Below, piece after piece: positions 24,716 through 33,566 of a stretch of 64,000 bases of DNA. Below the pieces are notes generated by a model. The model ran no database searches. It was given only the letters and a program-made list of their open reading frames with translations, and was not told the origin of the DNA. The DNA is from Gemmataceae bacterium (GTDB taxonomy: Bacteria; Planctomycetota; Planctomycetia; Gemmatales; Gemmataceae). The stretch spans positions 1,334,655-1,398,654 of the forward strand of contig LR594584.1 in the NCBI GenBank assembly GCA_901538445.1, given 5' to 3'. How positions within the stretch are numbered: the first letter of the stretch is position 1; every line of letters begins with the position of its first letter. A program made the translations under genes and the position numbers.

Positions 24716-25789
24716 ATGCACACGCCACTTCTGTTCGAGCCGCTCACCCTCCGCGGTGTGACCCTCCGCAACCGCATCGGCGTGTCGCCGATGTGCCAGT
24801 ACAGCGTGCCCGACGGCACCGTCGGCGACTGGCACCTCGTCCACCTCGGCTCGCGGGCCGTCGGCGGGGCCGGGCTGGTGATGGCCGAGGCCACCGCGGT
24901 CTCGCCCGAGGGCCGCATCTCGCCCGGCGACACCGGCATCTGGAAGGCCGAGCACGTCGCCGCGTGGAAGCCGGTCGCGAAGTTCATCGCGGACCAGGGC
25001 GCGACCCCGGGCATCCAGCTCGCGCACGCCGGGTGGAAGGGCTCGACGGCCGCCCCGTGGAGCGGCAAGGCGGCGGTGCCCCCGGCCGAGGGCGGCTGGC
25101 AGCCGGTGGGCGTCGGCGGCGTGCCGTTCACCGACGGCTACCCGGTCCCGCGGCAGCTCTCCCTCTCCGACATCGACGACGTGTGCGAGCAGTGGAAGGC
25201 CGCCGCGACGCGGGCCGTCGAGGTCGGGTTCAAGCTGATCGAGATCCACGCCGCACACGGCTACCTGCTCCACACCTTCCTCACGCCGCTCGCGAACAAG
25301 CGGACCGACGAGTACGGCGGGTCGTTCGAGAACCGCGCCCGGCTCCTCCTCCGCATCGCCCGCGACCTCCGCGCGCTGCTCCCCGCCGACTTCCCGCTAC
25401 TGGTCCGGTTGTCCTGCACCGACTGGGTGCCGGGCGGGTGGACGATCGAGGAGTCGGTGCGGCTCTCGGCCCTGCTCCGCGAGGCCGGCATCGACCTGAT
25501 CGATTGCAGCTCGGGTGCGGCGTCGCCGCTCCAGAAGATCCCGGTCGGCCCGGGCTACCAGACCGCGTTCGCCGAGCGCATCCGCCGCGAGGCGAAGATC
25601 CCGACGGCCGCGGTCGGCATGATTACCGAGGCGCACCAGGCCGAGACGATCCTCCGCACCGGCCAGGCCGACATGGTGCTCCTCGCCCGCGAGATGCTCC
25701 GCGACCCGTACTGGCCGGCGCACGCGGCGAAGGCACTGGGCTGGACCGCCGCGAGCTTCACCCCGAAGCAGTACGGCCGCGCGTGGTGA
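24716..25789 (+). CDS. NADH:flavin oxidoreductase, old yellow enzyme (YqjM/NamA-like)
   Basis: 357 residues, a flavin-binding TIM barrel. SPMCQYSVPDGTVGDWHLVH carries the cysteine that tunes FMN in YqjM-type enzymes; HLGSRAVGGAGLVMAEATAV, EIHAAHGYLLHTFLTP (substrate-binding His pair), TDEYGGSFENRARLLL and the phosphate-binding DMVLLAREML are conserved. The class reduces activated C=C bonds of enals or enones with NAD(P)H, often in stress detoxification. The usual HAGRKAS motif reads HAGWKGS, which removes an arginine near the active site or dimer interface. The start at 24716 matches the family N-terminus. Confidence 0.93.
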   Translation: MHTPLLFEPLTLRGVTLRNRIGVSPMCQYSVPDGTVGDWHLVHLGSRAVGGAGLVMAEATAVSPEGRISPGDTGIWKAEHVAAWKPVAKFIADQGATPGIQLAHAGWKGSTAAPWSGKAAVPPAEGGWQPVGVGGVPFTDGYPVPRQLSLSDIDDVCEQWKAAATRAVEVGFKLIEIHAAHGYLLHTFLTPLANKRTDEYGGSFENRARLLLRIARDLRALLPADFPLLVRLSCTDWVPGGWTIEESVRLSALLREAGIDLIDCSSGAASPLQKIPVGPGYQTAFAERIRREAKIPTAAVGMITEAHQAETILRTGQADMVLLAREMLRDPYWPAHAAKALGWTAASFTPKQYGRAW

Positions 25790-25813
25790 GGTTGGTTGTC
25801 GCCGTCGCTCGCA

Positions 25814-25924
25814 GACCCGGGGCGTTGCCCCGGGCTGAGATTGTCCGACCCCTTCGGGGTCCGAACCGGTGTCTTGCAGGCTGAAGGCCTGCGACAACCT
25901 CAGCCCAGGCCACCGGCCTGGGTG
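25814..25924. repeat. palindromic element, family C (multi-hairpin)
   Basis: Outer segments 25814-25845 and 25893-25924 are related inverted copies ending in GATTGTC/GACAACC. Each contains its own perfect small hairpin (CCCGGGG/CCCCGGG on the left, CCCAGGCC/GGCCTGGG on the right), and two more lie between (ACCCCTTCGGGGT, and GCAGGCTGAAGGCCTGC). Compare 61558-61669. Confidence 0.9.
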
Positions 25925-26031
25925 TGCGGGCGATGCGGGTCTCCAGCCCCCCGGCTTGCGGTTGCATTTCCCGGCACCCCGCGGTATCTCTCCCGCTCTG
26001 ACGCACACTCTCCCGGCACAAGGACGTGCCC

Positions 26032-27075
26032 ATGACCCCGGCCCCGACGCCGTTCAACGCCCGCTCCTACGCCAGCCGCGTGCTCCGCGCCGAGGCGTCG
26101 TCGCTCGCCGTCGTCGCCGACCGGCTCGACGACAACTTCGACGCCGTCGTCGCGATGCTGTTCCGGTGCCGCGGGCGGGTCGCCGTCGTCGGCGTCGGCA
26201 AGTCGGCCGACGTCGGCCAGAAGATCACAGGCACCCTGAACTCGACCGGCACCCGGGCGTACACGCTCGACGCCACCCGCGCCATCCACGGCGACCTCGG
26301 GATGGTCCACCCGGACGACGTCGCTTTGCTCCTCTCGCACAGCGGCGAGTCGGACGAACTCGTGCGGCTGCTGCCGTCGCTGCGGCGGCTCTCGGCCGGC
26401 CTCGCGGCCATCTCCGGAAACGCGCGAGGCACCGTCGCAAGGTGTGCCGACGCCGCCATCGTGTACGGCCAGATCACCGAGGTGTGCCCGCTCGCCCTCG
26501 CGCCGAGCACCAGCACCACGGTGATGATGGCGCTCGGCGACGCACTCGCGTTCTCGCTCCTCGAGCAGCGGCAGTTCACCCCCGAGCAGTTCGCCCGGTT
26601 CCACCCCGGCGGGAGCCTGGGCCGGCGGCTCGCGAACGTCTCCGACTGGATGCGGCACGGCACCGAGTTGCGGATCGCCCCGGACGCCGACACGGTCCGC
26701 ACCGTGTTCGCCCGCGTGCGCCACACCGGCCGCCGGACCGGCGCGATCATCCTCACCGACGCGACCGGCCGCCTCACCGGCCTGTTCACAGACAGCGACC
26801 TCGCCCGGCTGTTCGAGGCCCGGGAGGACGCGGCGCTGGATTCGCCGATCGGGCACGTTATGACGCGGAACCCGGTGGTGATCGGGCCGGACTCGAAGCT
26901 CGGAGAGGCGCTCGACCTGCTGCGGAACCGAAAGATCAGCGAGTTGCCGGTGGTGGACCCCGACGGCCGGCCGGTCGGCATGCTCGACATAACCGACCTG
27001 ATCGGTCTCGAACCCGTTGCCGCCGGGACCGAAACCCGCCCGGCGCTTCGGCTGGTGGACCGCAAGAGCGCGTAG
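26032..27075 (+). CDS. kdsD: D-arabinose 5-phosphate isomerase, KdsD/KpsF type
   Basis: 347 residues. An N-terminal SIS domain (about 35-185; VAVVGVGKSADVGQKI, TLDATRAIHGDLGM, LSHSGESDE, APSTSTTVMMALGDALA, RFHPGGSLGRR) is followed by two CBS domains (about 205-335, with PDADTVRTVFARV, IIDLT-type strands and ISELPVVDPDGRPVGMLDITDLI). It isomerises ribulose 5-phosphate to arabinose 5-phosphate, the first step of KDO synthesis for LPS. The ATG at 26032 follows an AAGGA site. kdsC and an LptC/LptA-like gene follow on the same strand, an LPS-assembly order seen in other Gram-negatives. Confidence 0.95.
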   Translation: MTPAPTPFNARSYASRVLRAEASSLAVVADRLDDNFDAVVAMLFRCRGRVAVVGVGKSADVGQKITGTLNSTGTRAYTLDATRAIHGDLGMVHPDDVALLLSHSGESDELVRLLPSLRRLSAGLAAISGNARGTVARCADAAIVYGQITEVCPLALAPSTSTTVMMALGDALAFSLLEQRQFTPEQFARFHPGGSLGRRLANVSDWMRHGTELRIAPDADTVRTVFARVRHTGRRTGAIILTDATGRLTGLFTDSDLARLFEAREDAALDSPIGHVMTRNPVVIGPDSKLGEALDLLRNRKISELPVVDPDGRPVGMLDITDLIGLEPVAAGTETRPALRLVDRKSA

Positions 27076-27090
27076 GGTTGAAGAGGAGTC

Positions 27091-27158
27091 TGGTGGGGCA
27101 GGCATTCTTGCCTGCCTCCAGGTGCCTTGGGAGGCAGGCAAGAATGCCTGCCCCACCA
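27091..27158. repeat. palindromic element, family D
   Basis: Perfect 29-bp arms (27091-27119 and 27130-27158) with a 10-nt loop between kdsD and kdsC. It starts TGGTGGGGCAGGCATTC. A second copy with one bulge lies at 57868-57930. Confidence 0.93.
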
Positions 27159-27185
27159 AATGAAGGCTAAGCCTTCCGAGTTGCG

Positions 27186-27710
27186 ATGAGTGACCTTGCC
27201 GGGCGCGCCGCGAAGATCGAACTGCTCCTCCTCGACGTGGACGGCGTGCTCACCGACGGGAGCATCGTGTACACCGACGAGGGCGCGGAACTCAAGCGGT
27301 TCCACGTCCGCGACGGGTCCGGGTTGAAGTTGTGGCACGGGCTCGGTAAGCGGTCGGCGATCGTGTCGGGGCGGCGGTCCAAGGCGGTCGAGCGGCGGGC
27401 CGCGGAACTCGGCGTCGCGCCGGTGCTCCAGGGCCGCGACGACAAGCTCTCGGCCCTGGACGCGGTCCTCGCCGCGACCGGCCTGCGGGCGGATCAGGTG
27501 TGCGCGATCGGCGACGACCTGCCGGACGTGCCGGTCGCGCGGCGCGTGGGGCTGGCGGCCGCGGTGGCCGACGCCTGCCCCGAGTTGCGAGCGGCCGCCC
27601 ACTACGTGACGGCCGTGTCCGGCGGCCGCGGGGCGGTCCGCGACCTGATCGAGTGGCTCTTGAAACTGCGTGGCGAGTGGGACCGTGTGGTGGGGGAATT
27701 AAAAAAGTAA
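27186..27710 (+). CDS. kdsC: 3-deoxy-D-manno-octulosonate 8-phosphate phosphatase
   Basis: 174 residues, the normal length for the tetrameric HAD phosphatase KdsC. Motif I is LLDVDGVLTDG (Asp17, Asp19), followed by the characteristic FHVRDGSGLKLW; motif II lies in AIVSGRRS, motif III Lys in the QGRDDKLSAL region and motif IV in IGDDLPDVPV. It hydrolyses KDO-8-phosphate to KDO in the cytoplasm. Its last codons (GELKK) run into an A-rich palindromic element that begins at 27693. It sits between kdsD and the LptC/LptA-like gene. Confidence 0.95.
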   Translation: MSDLAGRAAKIELLLLDVDGVLTDGSIVYTDEGAELKRFHVRDGSGLKLWHGLGKRSAIVSGRRSKAVERRAAELGVAPVLQGRDDKLSALDAVLAATGLRADQVCAIGDDLPDVPVARRVGLAAAVADACPELRAAAHYVTAVSGGRGAVRDLIEWLLKLRGEWDRVVGELKK

Positions 27711-27800
27711 AAAGTAAAAAGTAAAACCGGCATCGCGCCGCCACAGCGGACAAACCGCTCGGATTTTACTTCTTACATTTTACCTTTTTAATTCGCCCCC
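27693..27800. repeat. A-rich palindromic element, family F
   Basis: GGGGGAATTAAAAAAGTAAA with three AAAAGT units on the left (27693-27726) is mirrored by TTTTACTTCTTACATTTTAC and TTTTTAATTCGCCCCC on the right (27764-27800). It overlaps the last codons of kdsC, spans the gap and ends 11 bp before the next start; composition is in sharp contrast to the surrounding coding DNA. Confidence 0.85.
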
Positions 27801-27810
27801 TGAGGGGCGT

Positions 27811-30800
27811 ATGACTCCGCGGCGAATCCTGATGCTGGTCGGCGGGTTCGCTGCGTTCGCGGCGGCGTACGTCGTTTACGCCCAGGCCTACGGCTGGCTC
27901 GACGGCCTGCCGCTGCTCCCCGAGCGGATGCTGGCGGCGTCGAAGGACCCGACGTGCGTCCCCCCGGTGCGGCTCACGTCGCCCACCATCGAACTCATCA
28001 AGATCGCGTTCGGGGAGAAGTGCCCCGAGGCCGAGTCGGCGCACTACCCGACCCAGCTCCGGTTCCTCCAGGGCGACACGACCATCGTGTTCGCCGCCGG
28101 GAGCCCCCCGAGCAACCCGAACTCGAACCGCGTCACCCTCGCCCCGTTCAGCATCGCCCTGTTCGGCCGGCCCCGGCCCGAGCACCTCCGCGCCCCGGGC
28201 GAGGTCACCGAGATCAGCACCGTCCACGCCGACCGGGCGGTGCTCGAGTTCGACCGGGTGGTGCAGTCGGCGACCGAGATGAACAGCGCCAAGCTCGTGC
28301 GGCTCGAACTCATCAGCGACCCCGAGCAGGCCGTGCCGGACGCCTACCAGCGGGCCGGGAAGGTCCACGTCACGAACAACCAGCGGTCCGCCGACCCGAA
28401 CCGGCGACTGGTCATTAAAACCGTCGGCCCGATGTTCTACCGCGACCCGAAGGTTCCGCCCGGCGCGCCGCCCGCCACGGGCCCCGACATCTGGACCGAC
28501 GCGGCCGTCGAGATCGTGGACCGGAGCAACCTCCCGCGGCAGCCCGGCGAGCCCGCGGCGTCGGCCCCCGCGACGGCCGAGGAGGTCCGCAACCCCGCCG
28601 CCGTCGCCGCGATCCTCGGCGGCAGGCGGCTCCCGCCCCCGACCGTCACTGCCGTCGGGCTCCGGGTGTACCTCGAACCGCAGAGGCCCCAGGGGAAGCC
28701 CGCCCCCAAGAAGCAGCCCAACGAGGGCTCCGCCGGGTTCGGCGGCGTGCAGCGGGTCGAGTTCCTCGAAAAGGTCGTGATGAACCTGTGGACGGACGGC
28801 GGCGGCCAGGGGTTCGCCGCCGGGCCGGACCCCAAGCAAGCCGCGGCCGTCGAGCCCCCGGCGGCCCTCGCCGCGGTCGGCGGCGGGCTGTTTCACGGCG
28901 CGCGGGCGGTGCGGGGGCTGAACCGCGACCTGCTCCAGGTCGAGACCCGCGGCCCGTTCGTGTACGACGCCGAGAAGAACCTCGCGCGGTTCGACGTGCT
29001 CCCGCTCGCCGACCCGAACCTGCCCAACGACGTGCAGGTGTCGAAGGTGCCGCCGCGGGCCGGCACCCAGACGCTGTTCAGCCAGGTGCTCGAACTCGAG
29101 TTCAACGGCAACCCGACTGGGAACGCGGCCCCGGCACCGGCGGCCCCGGCGAGGCCGGGCGAGGCGGCCCCGGGCGGCGCGAAGTTCAAGAAGCTCCACG
29201 CCTGGACGTACACCGCCGGCCGGTTCCTCACCGTGTCGTCCGACGGCGACCAGCTCGAGGCCTACGGGCAGGACCTCGTGTACGACGCGGCCGCGTCGCG
29301 CACGCAGCTCACGGGCACCCCGCTCTACGCGGTCCAGCAGCGGAACGTGCTCACCGCCGGCGGGCCGAAGCAGCCGGCCGTGCTCGTCATCGACCAGCCG
29401 CCCAACCCGCCCGGCACGCCCGCCGACCAGCAGCGGAAGATGCAGGCCACAGTGCTCGGCCCGGGGTCGGTCGAGCTGTACGACGCCGCGACCAACGCCA
29501 CCTCGGTGAAGGCGACGTGGCTCACGTCGATGGTCCAGTCCCGCGAGGCCGCCGACGGCCGCGACATCGAGCTGTACACGTTCAACGACGGGGCCAAGTT
29601 CGAGGACGTGAAGGCCGACTTCTGGCTCAAGGGGAAGGTGCTCAAGCTGTGGCTCATCGCACCGCCGCCGGCCGCGAACGCCCCGGCCGGGGCCGCCGGC
29701 CCGTCGCGGAGCCAGCCGCACCGGCTCCAGGCGCTCGCGGACGTTAGCGCGCACTCGGCCGAGATGGACATCGAGCAGGCCGACCACCTGAACACGCTGT
29801 TCCGCGACGTGCAGCCGCCCGCGGCACCGGTCGTTGCGGCTGCATCGGCCCCGGCCGGGCCGAGGCCGATGCAGCCGCCGGCCCCGGCCCCCACGCCCGC
29901 CCCGGCACCGCCGAAACCGGTCGAGAAGTCGAAGCCGCCGATGAAGCTCCGCGCCCGGACCATCGAGACGTGGGTGACCCGGCTCCCGGCCCCGAAGACC
30001 CCCGCCCCGCCGAAGCCCGGCGCGCCCGCGGACCCGGCCGGCGGCATGAAGTACCAGATGGAAAAGGCCCGGTGCGAGGGGAACGTCACCGTCCACCAGG
30101 ACCCGGTGGACGCCACCAAGCCCCGCGGCACCGACATCCTCGGCAGCCGGATGCTCATCGACAGCACCCCGGACGGCAGCGTCCTCACGGTGTTCGGGTG
30201 GGACGACAAGCCCGGCGAGGTCCACAACGAGGGCACGTCGCTGGTCGGCCCGAAGGTCGTCATCGACCAGTTGCACAACTCCGCGACCATCGAGGGCCGC
30301 GGGTCGCTGGTGATGCCCGCGTCGAGCGACCTGAACGGCTCGGCCCTCAAGCAGCCCGAGCCGGTCGTCGTCCACTTCCGCGACGGCATGAAGTTCCAGG
30401 GCGCGAAGAAGGTCGCCGACTTCTTCGGCAAGGTTACCGCGGCCCAGGGGAGCGGGTGGGTGACGTGCCACACGCTCCAGGTGAACTTCGACCGCCCGGT
30501 GTACCTCTCGCAGGCCAACCGCCCGCCGACCGCGCCCGGCCAGAAGGACGAGAGCGCCAAGCTCGACGTCGTGTACTGCTACCCGGCCCCGGCCGACACC
30601 GCCGAGAGTGCCCAGGAGAAGCAGGTGTACTTCGACCAGCTCGACCGCGACCCGCAGACCGGCCGCCCGGTCCGGCGGCAGCGGATCGAGGCCCGCGAGC
30701 TGACGCTCCGGGCGCAGGTGCGCGACGCCGGCGGCGGCGAGCCGTACAAGTTCCTGCGGGCCGCCGGCCCCGGCATCGTCCGCACCTGGCAGCCGGGGTC

Positions 30801-31359
30801 GCGGGACGACGCCGCGGCCGGGCCGCCCGCACCCAAGGGGGCCGGCCCGCAACCGGGCGGGGCCGAGATGAAGCTCACCATCGTGAACTTCTCGGGAACG
30901 ATGGTCGGCAAGGACAAGGGCGGCGTGTACCGCGAGGCGACGTTCTACGACTCGGTCCGCGTCATCGACCTGCCGAGCGACAACCCGGACCTCGTCGTCG
31001 AGCCGCACAAGCTCCCGCCGCAGGCCACGACCCTCTCGTGCGCCGACCAGCTCGTCGTGTGGTCGCACGCCCGGCCGAACCAGCCGACCGAGCAGCACAT
31101 GAAGGCGACCGGCAACTCCTACCTCCAGAGCCAGGAGTACGACGGCTGGGGGGAGACGATCGAGCTCGTCGGCAAGACGGTCATCTTCGTGGGCGAGGGC
31201 TCGGTCCCGGCCCGCATCAAGAACCGGTTCAACGGCAACGACCAGACGGGCAAGAAGATCATCTTCGACCGGGCGACGAACCACTACAAGGTCGAGGGGA
31301 GCCTCGGCGGCACGCTGTCGCCGGGTGCGTCCCCGCAGCGGCCCGCGCCCAAAAAGTGA
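27811..31359 (+). CDS. giant LptC/LptA-like envelope protein (putative LPS-transport bridge)
   Basis: 1182 residues. A single N-terminal membrane anchor (about 5-25, ILMLVGGFAAFAAAYVVYA) is followed by a very long beta-rich region. Recurrent segments have the short-strand pattern of OstA/LptA domains: VHADRAVLEFDRVV, LEAYGQDLVYDAAASRTQLTG, RCEGNVTVHQDP with LGSRMLID, GEVHNEGTSLVGPKVVIDQL, IELVGKTVIFVGEG and a final KKIIFDRATNHYKVEG. Pro/Ala-rich linkers (about 670-710) separate blocks. Its position directly after kdsD-kdsC equals that of lptC-lptA in enterobacteria. The inferred role is a periplasmic bridge for LPS export; ordinary LptC is about 190 and LptA about 185 residues, so the size is exceptional. 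A long open frame on the opposite strand is an artefact of codon bias. Confidence 0.78.
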   Translation: MTPRRILMLVGGFAAFAAAYVVYAQAYGWLDGLPLLPERMLAASKDPTCVPPVRLTSPTIELIKIAFGEKCPEAESAHYPTQLRFLQGDTTIVFAAGSPPSNPNSNRVTLAPFSIALFGRPRPEHLRAPGEVTEISTVHADRAVLEFDRVVQSATEMNSAKLVRLELISDPEQAVPDAYQRAGKVHVTNNQRSADPNRRLVIKTVGPMFYRDPKVPPGAPPATGPDIWTDAAVEIVDRSNLPRQPGEPAASAPATAEEVRNPAAVAAILGGRRLPPPTVTAVGLRVYLEPQRPQGKPAPKKQPNEGSAGFGGVQRVEFLEKVVMNLWTDGGGQGFAAGPDPKQAAAVEPPAALAAVGGGLFHGARAVRGLNRDLLQVETRGPFVYDAEKNLARFDVLPLADPNLPNDVQVSKVPPRAGTQTLFSQVLELEFNGNPTGNAAPAPAAPARPGEAAPGGAKFKKLHAWTYTAGRFLTVSSDGDQLEAYGQDLVYDAAASRTQLTGTPLYAVQQRNVLTAGGPKQPAVLVIDQPPNPPGTPADQQRKMQATVLGPGSVELYDAATNATSVKATWLTSMVQSREAADGRDIELYTFNDGAKFEDVKADFWLKGKVLKLWLIAPPPAANAPAGAAGPSRSQPHRLQALADVSAHSAEMDIEQADHLNTLFRDVQPPAAPVVAAASAPAGPRPMQPPAPAPTPAPAPPKPVEKSKPPMKLRARTIETWVTRLPAPKTPAPPKPGAPADPAGGMKYQMEKARCEGNVTVHQDPVDATKPRGTDILGSRMLIDSTPDGSVLTVFGWDDKPGEVHNEGTSLVGPKVVIDQLHNSATIEGRGSLVMPASSDLNGSALKQPEPVVVHFRDGMKFQGAKKVADFFGKVTAAQGSGWVTCHTLQVNFDRPVYLSQANRPPTAPGQKDESAKLDVVYCYPAPADTAESAQEKQVYFDQLDRDPQTGRPVRRQRIEARELTLRAQVRDAGGGEPYKFLRAAGPGIVRTWQPGSRDDAAAGPPAPKGAGPQPGGAEMKLTIVNFSGTMVGKDKGGVYREATFYDSVRVIDLPSDNPDLVVEPHKLPPQATTLSCADQLVVWSHARPNQPTEQHMKATGNSYLQSQEYDGWGETIELVGKTVIFVGEGSVPARIKNRFNGNDQTGKKIIFDRATNHYKVEGSLGGTLSPGASPQRPAPKK

Positions 31360-31547
31360 GGCGGGGCGGGGAAGAACGGTCCCATAAAATGCGGCGCGCC
31401 GGGATTTTGCGCGTCCGTCCTCTCGCTTCCGTCCGGATTCCAGTCTAGAATTCAACCGTCGCACGGTCTGGTTTTTGCTCGACCCGTCCGCCGCCGGCAC
31501 CGTGCCACCCAGGTCGCCTGTCCTCTCCAACGCAGTCCCAAACGGTT

Positions 31548-33296
31548 ATGGGAACACCTGCCACGCGCTCGGACTTCACGGCCCTCGTCGCACAGAGCAA
31601 TCTGATCGACGTGGCGACGCTGGATCAATTCCTGGCGAAGCACTCACCGGCCGGCGAACTCGACGAGCCGCCGCGGCTCGCGGCCGCGCTGGTCCGGCAC
31701 AAGCTCCTCACCCCGTTCCAGGCGGAGCAACTCCTTCAGGGCCGGTGGCGCGGGTTCCTCATCGGCCGGTACAAGGTGCTCGCGGTCCTCGGCGTCGGCG
31801 GCATGGGGAAGGTGTTCCTGTGCGAGCATCCCGGGATGCGCCGCCAGGTCGCCATCAAGGTGCTCCCGCCCAAGCTGGCCGCGGACCCGGACACGGTCGA
31901 GGCGTTCTACAACGAGGCCCGGGCGCTGGCCCGGCTCGACCACCGCAACATCGTCCACGCCTACGACGCGGCCAAGGACAGCGGGGTCCACTACCTCGTG
32001 CTGGAGTACGTGAAGGGCCGGACCCTCGAGGACGTGGTCGCGAAGGACGGCCCGCTGAGCGCCCACCGGGCGATCGACTACCTGCGGCAGGCGGCCCTCG
32101 GGCTCCAGCACGCCTTCGAGGCCGGGCTCGTCCACCGAGACGTGAAGCCCGGCAACTTCCTGGTCACCGACGCGGGCGTGCTCAAGATCCTCGACCTTGG
32201 CCTGGCCCGGTTCTGCACCGGCCCCGAGAGCGGGACGGGGAGCAAGCCCGGCCAAGTCGTCGGCACCCTCGACTACATGGCCCCCGAGCAGGCGCTCAAC
32301 ACCGGCGAGGTGGACCACCGGGCCGACATCTACTCCCTCGGCGCGACCTTTTACTACTGCCTCACCGGCCGCCCGCCGTTCGGCACCGGCACCGTCGCGC
32401 AGAAGATGCTGTGGCACCAGATGCGGACCCCGGAGCCCATCCAGAAGACCCGCGGCGACCTCCCGGCCCAACTCACCGACATCGTCGAGAAGATGATGGC
32501 GAAGGACCCGGCCGAGCGGTTCCAGACCGCCGACGAACTGCTCGCCGCGCTCCCGTCGCAGGACATCCTCGTCGTCGAGGCACCGCCGGCCGAGCAAGGG
32601 GCACTCGACACGAGCCTGAACCTCGACGCCGAGTCGCCGACCCTGACCGTCAGACACCGACCCGCTCCGGCCCCCGTGCGGGAGCGGTGGAAGCCGTCGA
32701 TCGGACTCGTCGCGGGGCTGTGCGTGCTGCTCGCGGCCGCCGCCGTCGCCGGGCTGTACGTCGCGCTCCGGCCCAGCAGCAAGCCGCAGCCGGTCCCGGA
32801 GGGCGGTCCGGCGGCCCCGGCCCCCGCCGTGCGGCAGTCGCAGGCGCCGGTCGGCCGGAAGGTGTGGCTGTGCGAACTCCCGGCCCACGACGCGATCGTC
32901 GGCCACGGGCAACTCGGCACGGGCGGGCAACTCGGGTACGGGAACGAGCGGATCGTGGCGAGCGGGCAACCGTCGCCGCACGGCATCTCGATGCACCCGC
33001 CGACCAACGGGTCCGCGACCGTGCGGTACGAGGTGCAACTCCGGGCCAAGCTCTTCGCGGGCACCGTCGCGGTCAATGACACGGCCAACGGTCAGACGGC
33101 GACGCCGCTGGTGTTCGTCATCAAGGGCGACGGGGCGGTGAAGTGGGAGTCGAAGCCGGTCCGCGTGAAGGAGGACGCCCAGCCGTTCCAGGTGAACGTC
33201 GAGAGCGTTTCGCGGCTGGAGTTGGAGGTACACTGCCCCGGTGCCAACAGCCACGCCCACGCCGTCTGGCTCGAACCGGCGCTCACGCTGAAGTAA
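31548..33296 (+). CDS. Ser/Thr protein kinase with C-terminal NPCBM-like domain
   Basis: 582 residues. A short N-terminal region (1-70) precedes a Hanks-type kinase (about 74-335): glycine loop LGVGGMGKVF, VAIKVL (Lys104), catalytic HRDVKPGNF (Asp198), DLG (Asp216) and GTLDYMAPEQ. A membrane helix lies at about 385-406. The extracytoplasmic part (about 430-582) has an NPCBM-like beta sandwich (HGISMHPPTNG, VRYEVQLRAKLFAGTVAVND, LVFVIKGDGAVKWESKPV), a fold that binds carbohydrate in glycosidases. The architecture suggests a sensor kinase for an envelope or external glycan. It lies directly after the LPS-bridge gene. Confidence 0.88.
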   Translation: MGTPATRSDFTALVAQSNLIDVATLDQFLAKHSPAGELDEPPRLAAALVRHKLLTPFQAEQLLQGRWRGFLIGRYKVLAVLGVGGMGKVFLCEHPGMRRQVAIKVLPPKLAADPDTVEAFYNEARALARLDHRNIVHAYDAAKDSGVHYLVLEYVKGRTLEDVVAKDGPLSAHRAIDYLRQAALGLQHAFEAGLVHRDVKPGNFLVTDAGVLKILDLGLARFCTGPESGTGSKPGQVVGTLDYMAPEQALNTGEVDHRADIYSLGATFYYCLTGRPPFGTGTVAQKMLWHQMRTPEPIQKTRGDLPAQLTDIVEKMMAKDPAERFQTADELLAALPSQDILVVEAPPAEQGALDTSLNLDAESPTLTVRHRPAPAPVRERWKPSIGLVAGLCVLLAAAAVAGLYVALRPSSKPQPVPEGGPAAPAPAVRQSQAPVGRKVWLCELPAHDAIVGHGQLGTGGQLGYGNERIVASGQPSPHGISMHPPTNGSATVRYEVQLRAKLFAGTVAVNDTANGQTATPLVFVIKGDGAVKWESKPVRVKEDAQPFQVNVESVSRLELEVHCPGANSHAHAVWLEPALTLK

Positions 33297-33311
33297 GCGC
33301 CCGGGTTCGCG

Positions 33312-33470
33312 TCAGCGACCGGAGTTCGGCTTGTCGGTCGGGCGGCTCAGCGCCTTCGGGCGGTCCAGGTCGGAGTTCTTGTCGCGTTCGACCGCACACC
33401 CCCCGCACCCGGGGAGCCCCACAAGCAGCAGCAGGCCGAGAACGGCCGTTCGGAGCCGGATCCGGTTCAC
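33312..33470 (-). CDS. very small lipoprotein (52 residues)
   Basis: A short gene with GTG start at 33470 and a GAGGTG ribosome binding site 4 bp upstream. The product begins MNRIRLRTAVLGLLLLVGLP and then GCGGCAVERD, a textbook lipoprotein signal peptide with the lipobox LPGC (Cys22). The mature peptide is about 31 residues, charged (RDKNSDLDRPKALSRP). No family is recognised. It is convergent with the kinase gene and 42 bp upstream of a hairpin on the same strand. Confidence 0.7.
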   Translation of the reverse strand: MNRIRLRTAVLGLLLLVGLPGCGGCAVERDKNSDLDRPKALSRPTDKPNSGR

Positions 33471-33506
33471 AAGTCACCTCGGAAAGTCGTCCCCAGAAAT
33501 ACCGAA

Positions 33507-33542
33507 ACCGGCCGCTCGTACCCAAAGGCACAAGCGGCCGGT
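33507..33542 (-). terminator. hairpin between two small lipoprotein genes
   Basis: Perfect 10-bp arms (33507-33516 and 33533-33542, ACCGGCCGCT/AGCGGCCGGT) with a 16-nt loop, 24 bp after the leftward stop at 33567. It probably ends the 33567-33671 transcript. Confidence 0.5.
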
Positions 33543-33566
33543 CCGTGAGCCTAAGGCTCAGTCAAT

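Noticed and set aside
27766-31530. 1254-codon open frame on the minus strand opposite the LptC/LptA-like gene
   Set aside because: A G+C-rich third-position artefact. The product is Arg/Gly/Val-rich without domains, while the plus strand shows a membrane anchor and OstA-like segments and follows kdsD-kdsC.
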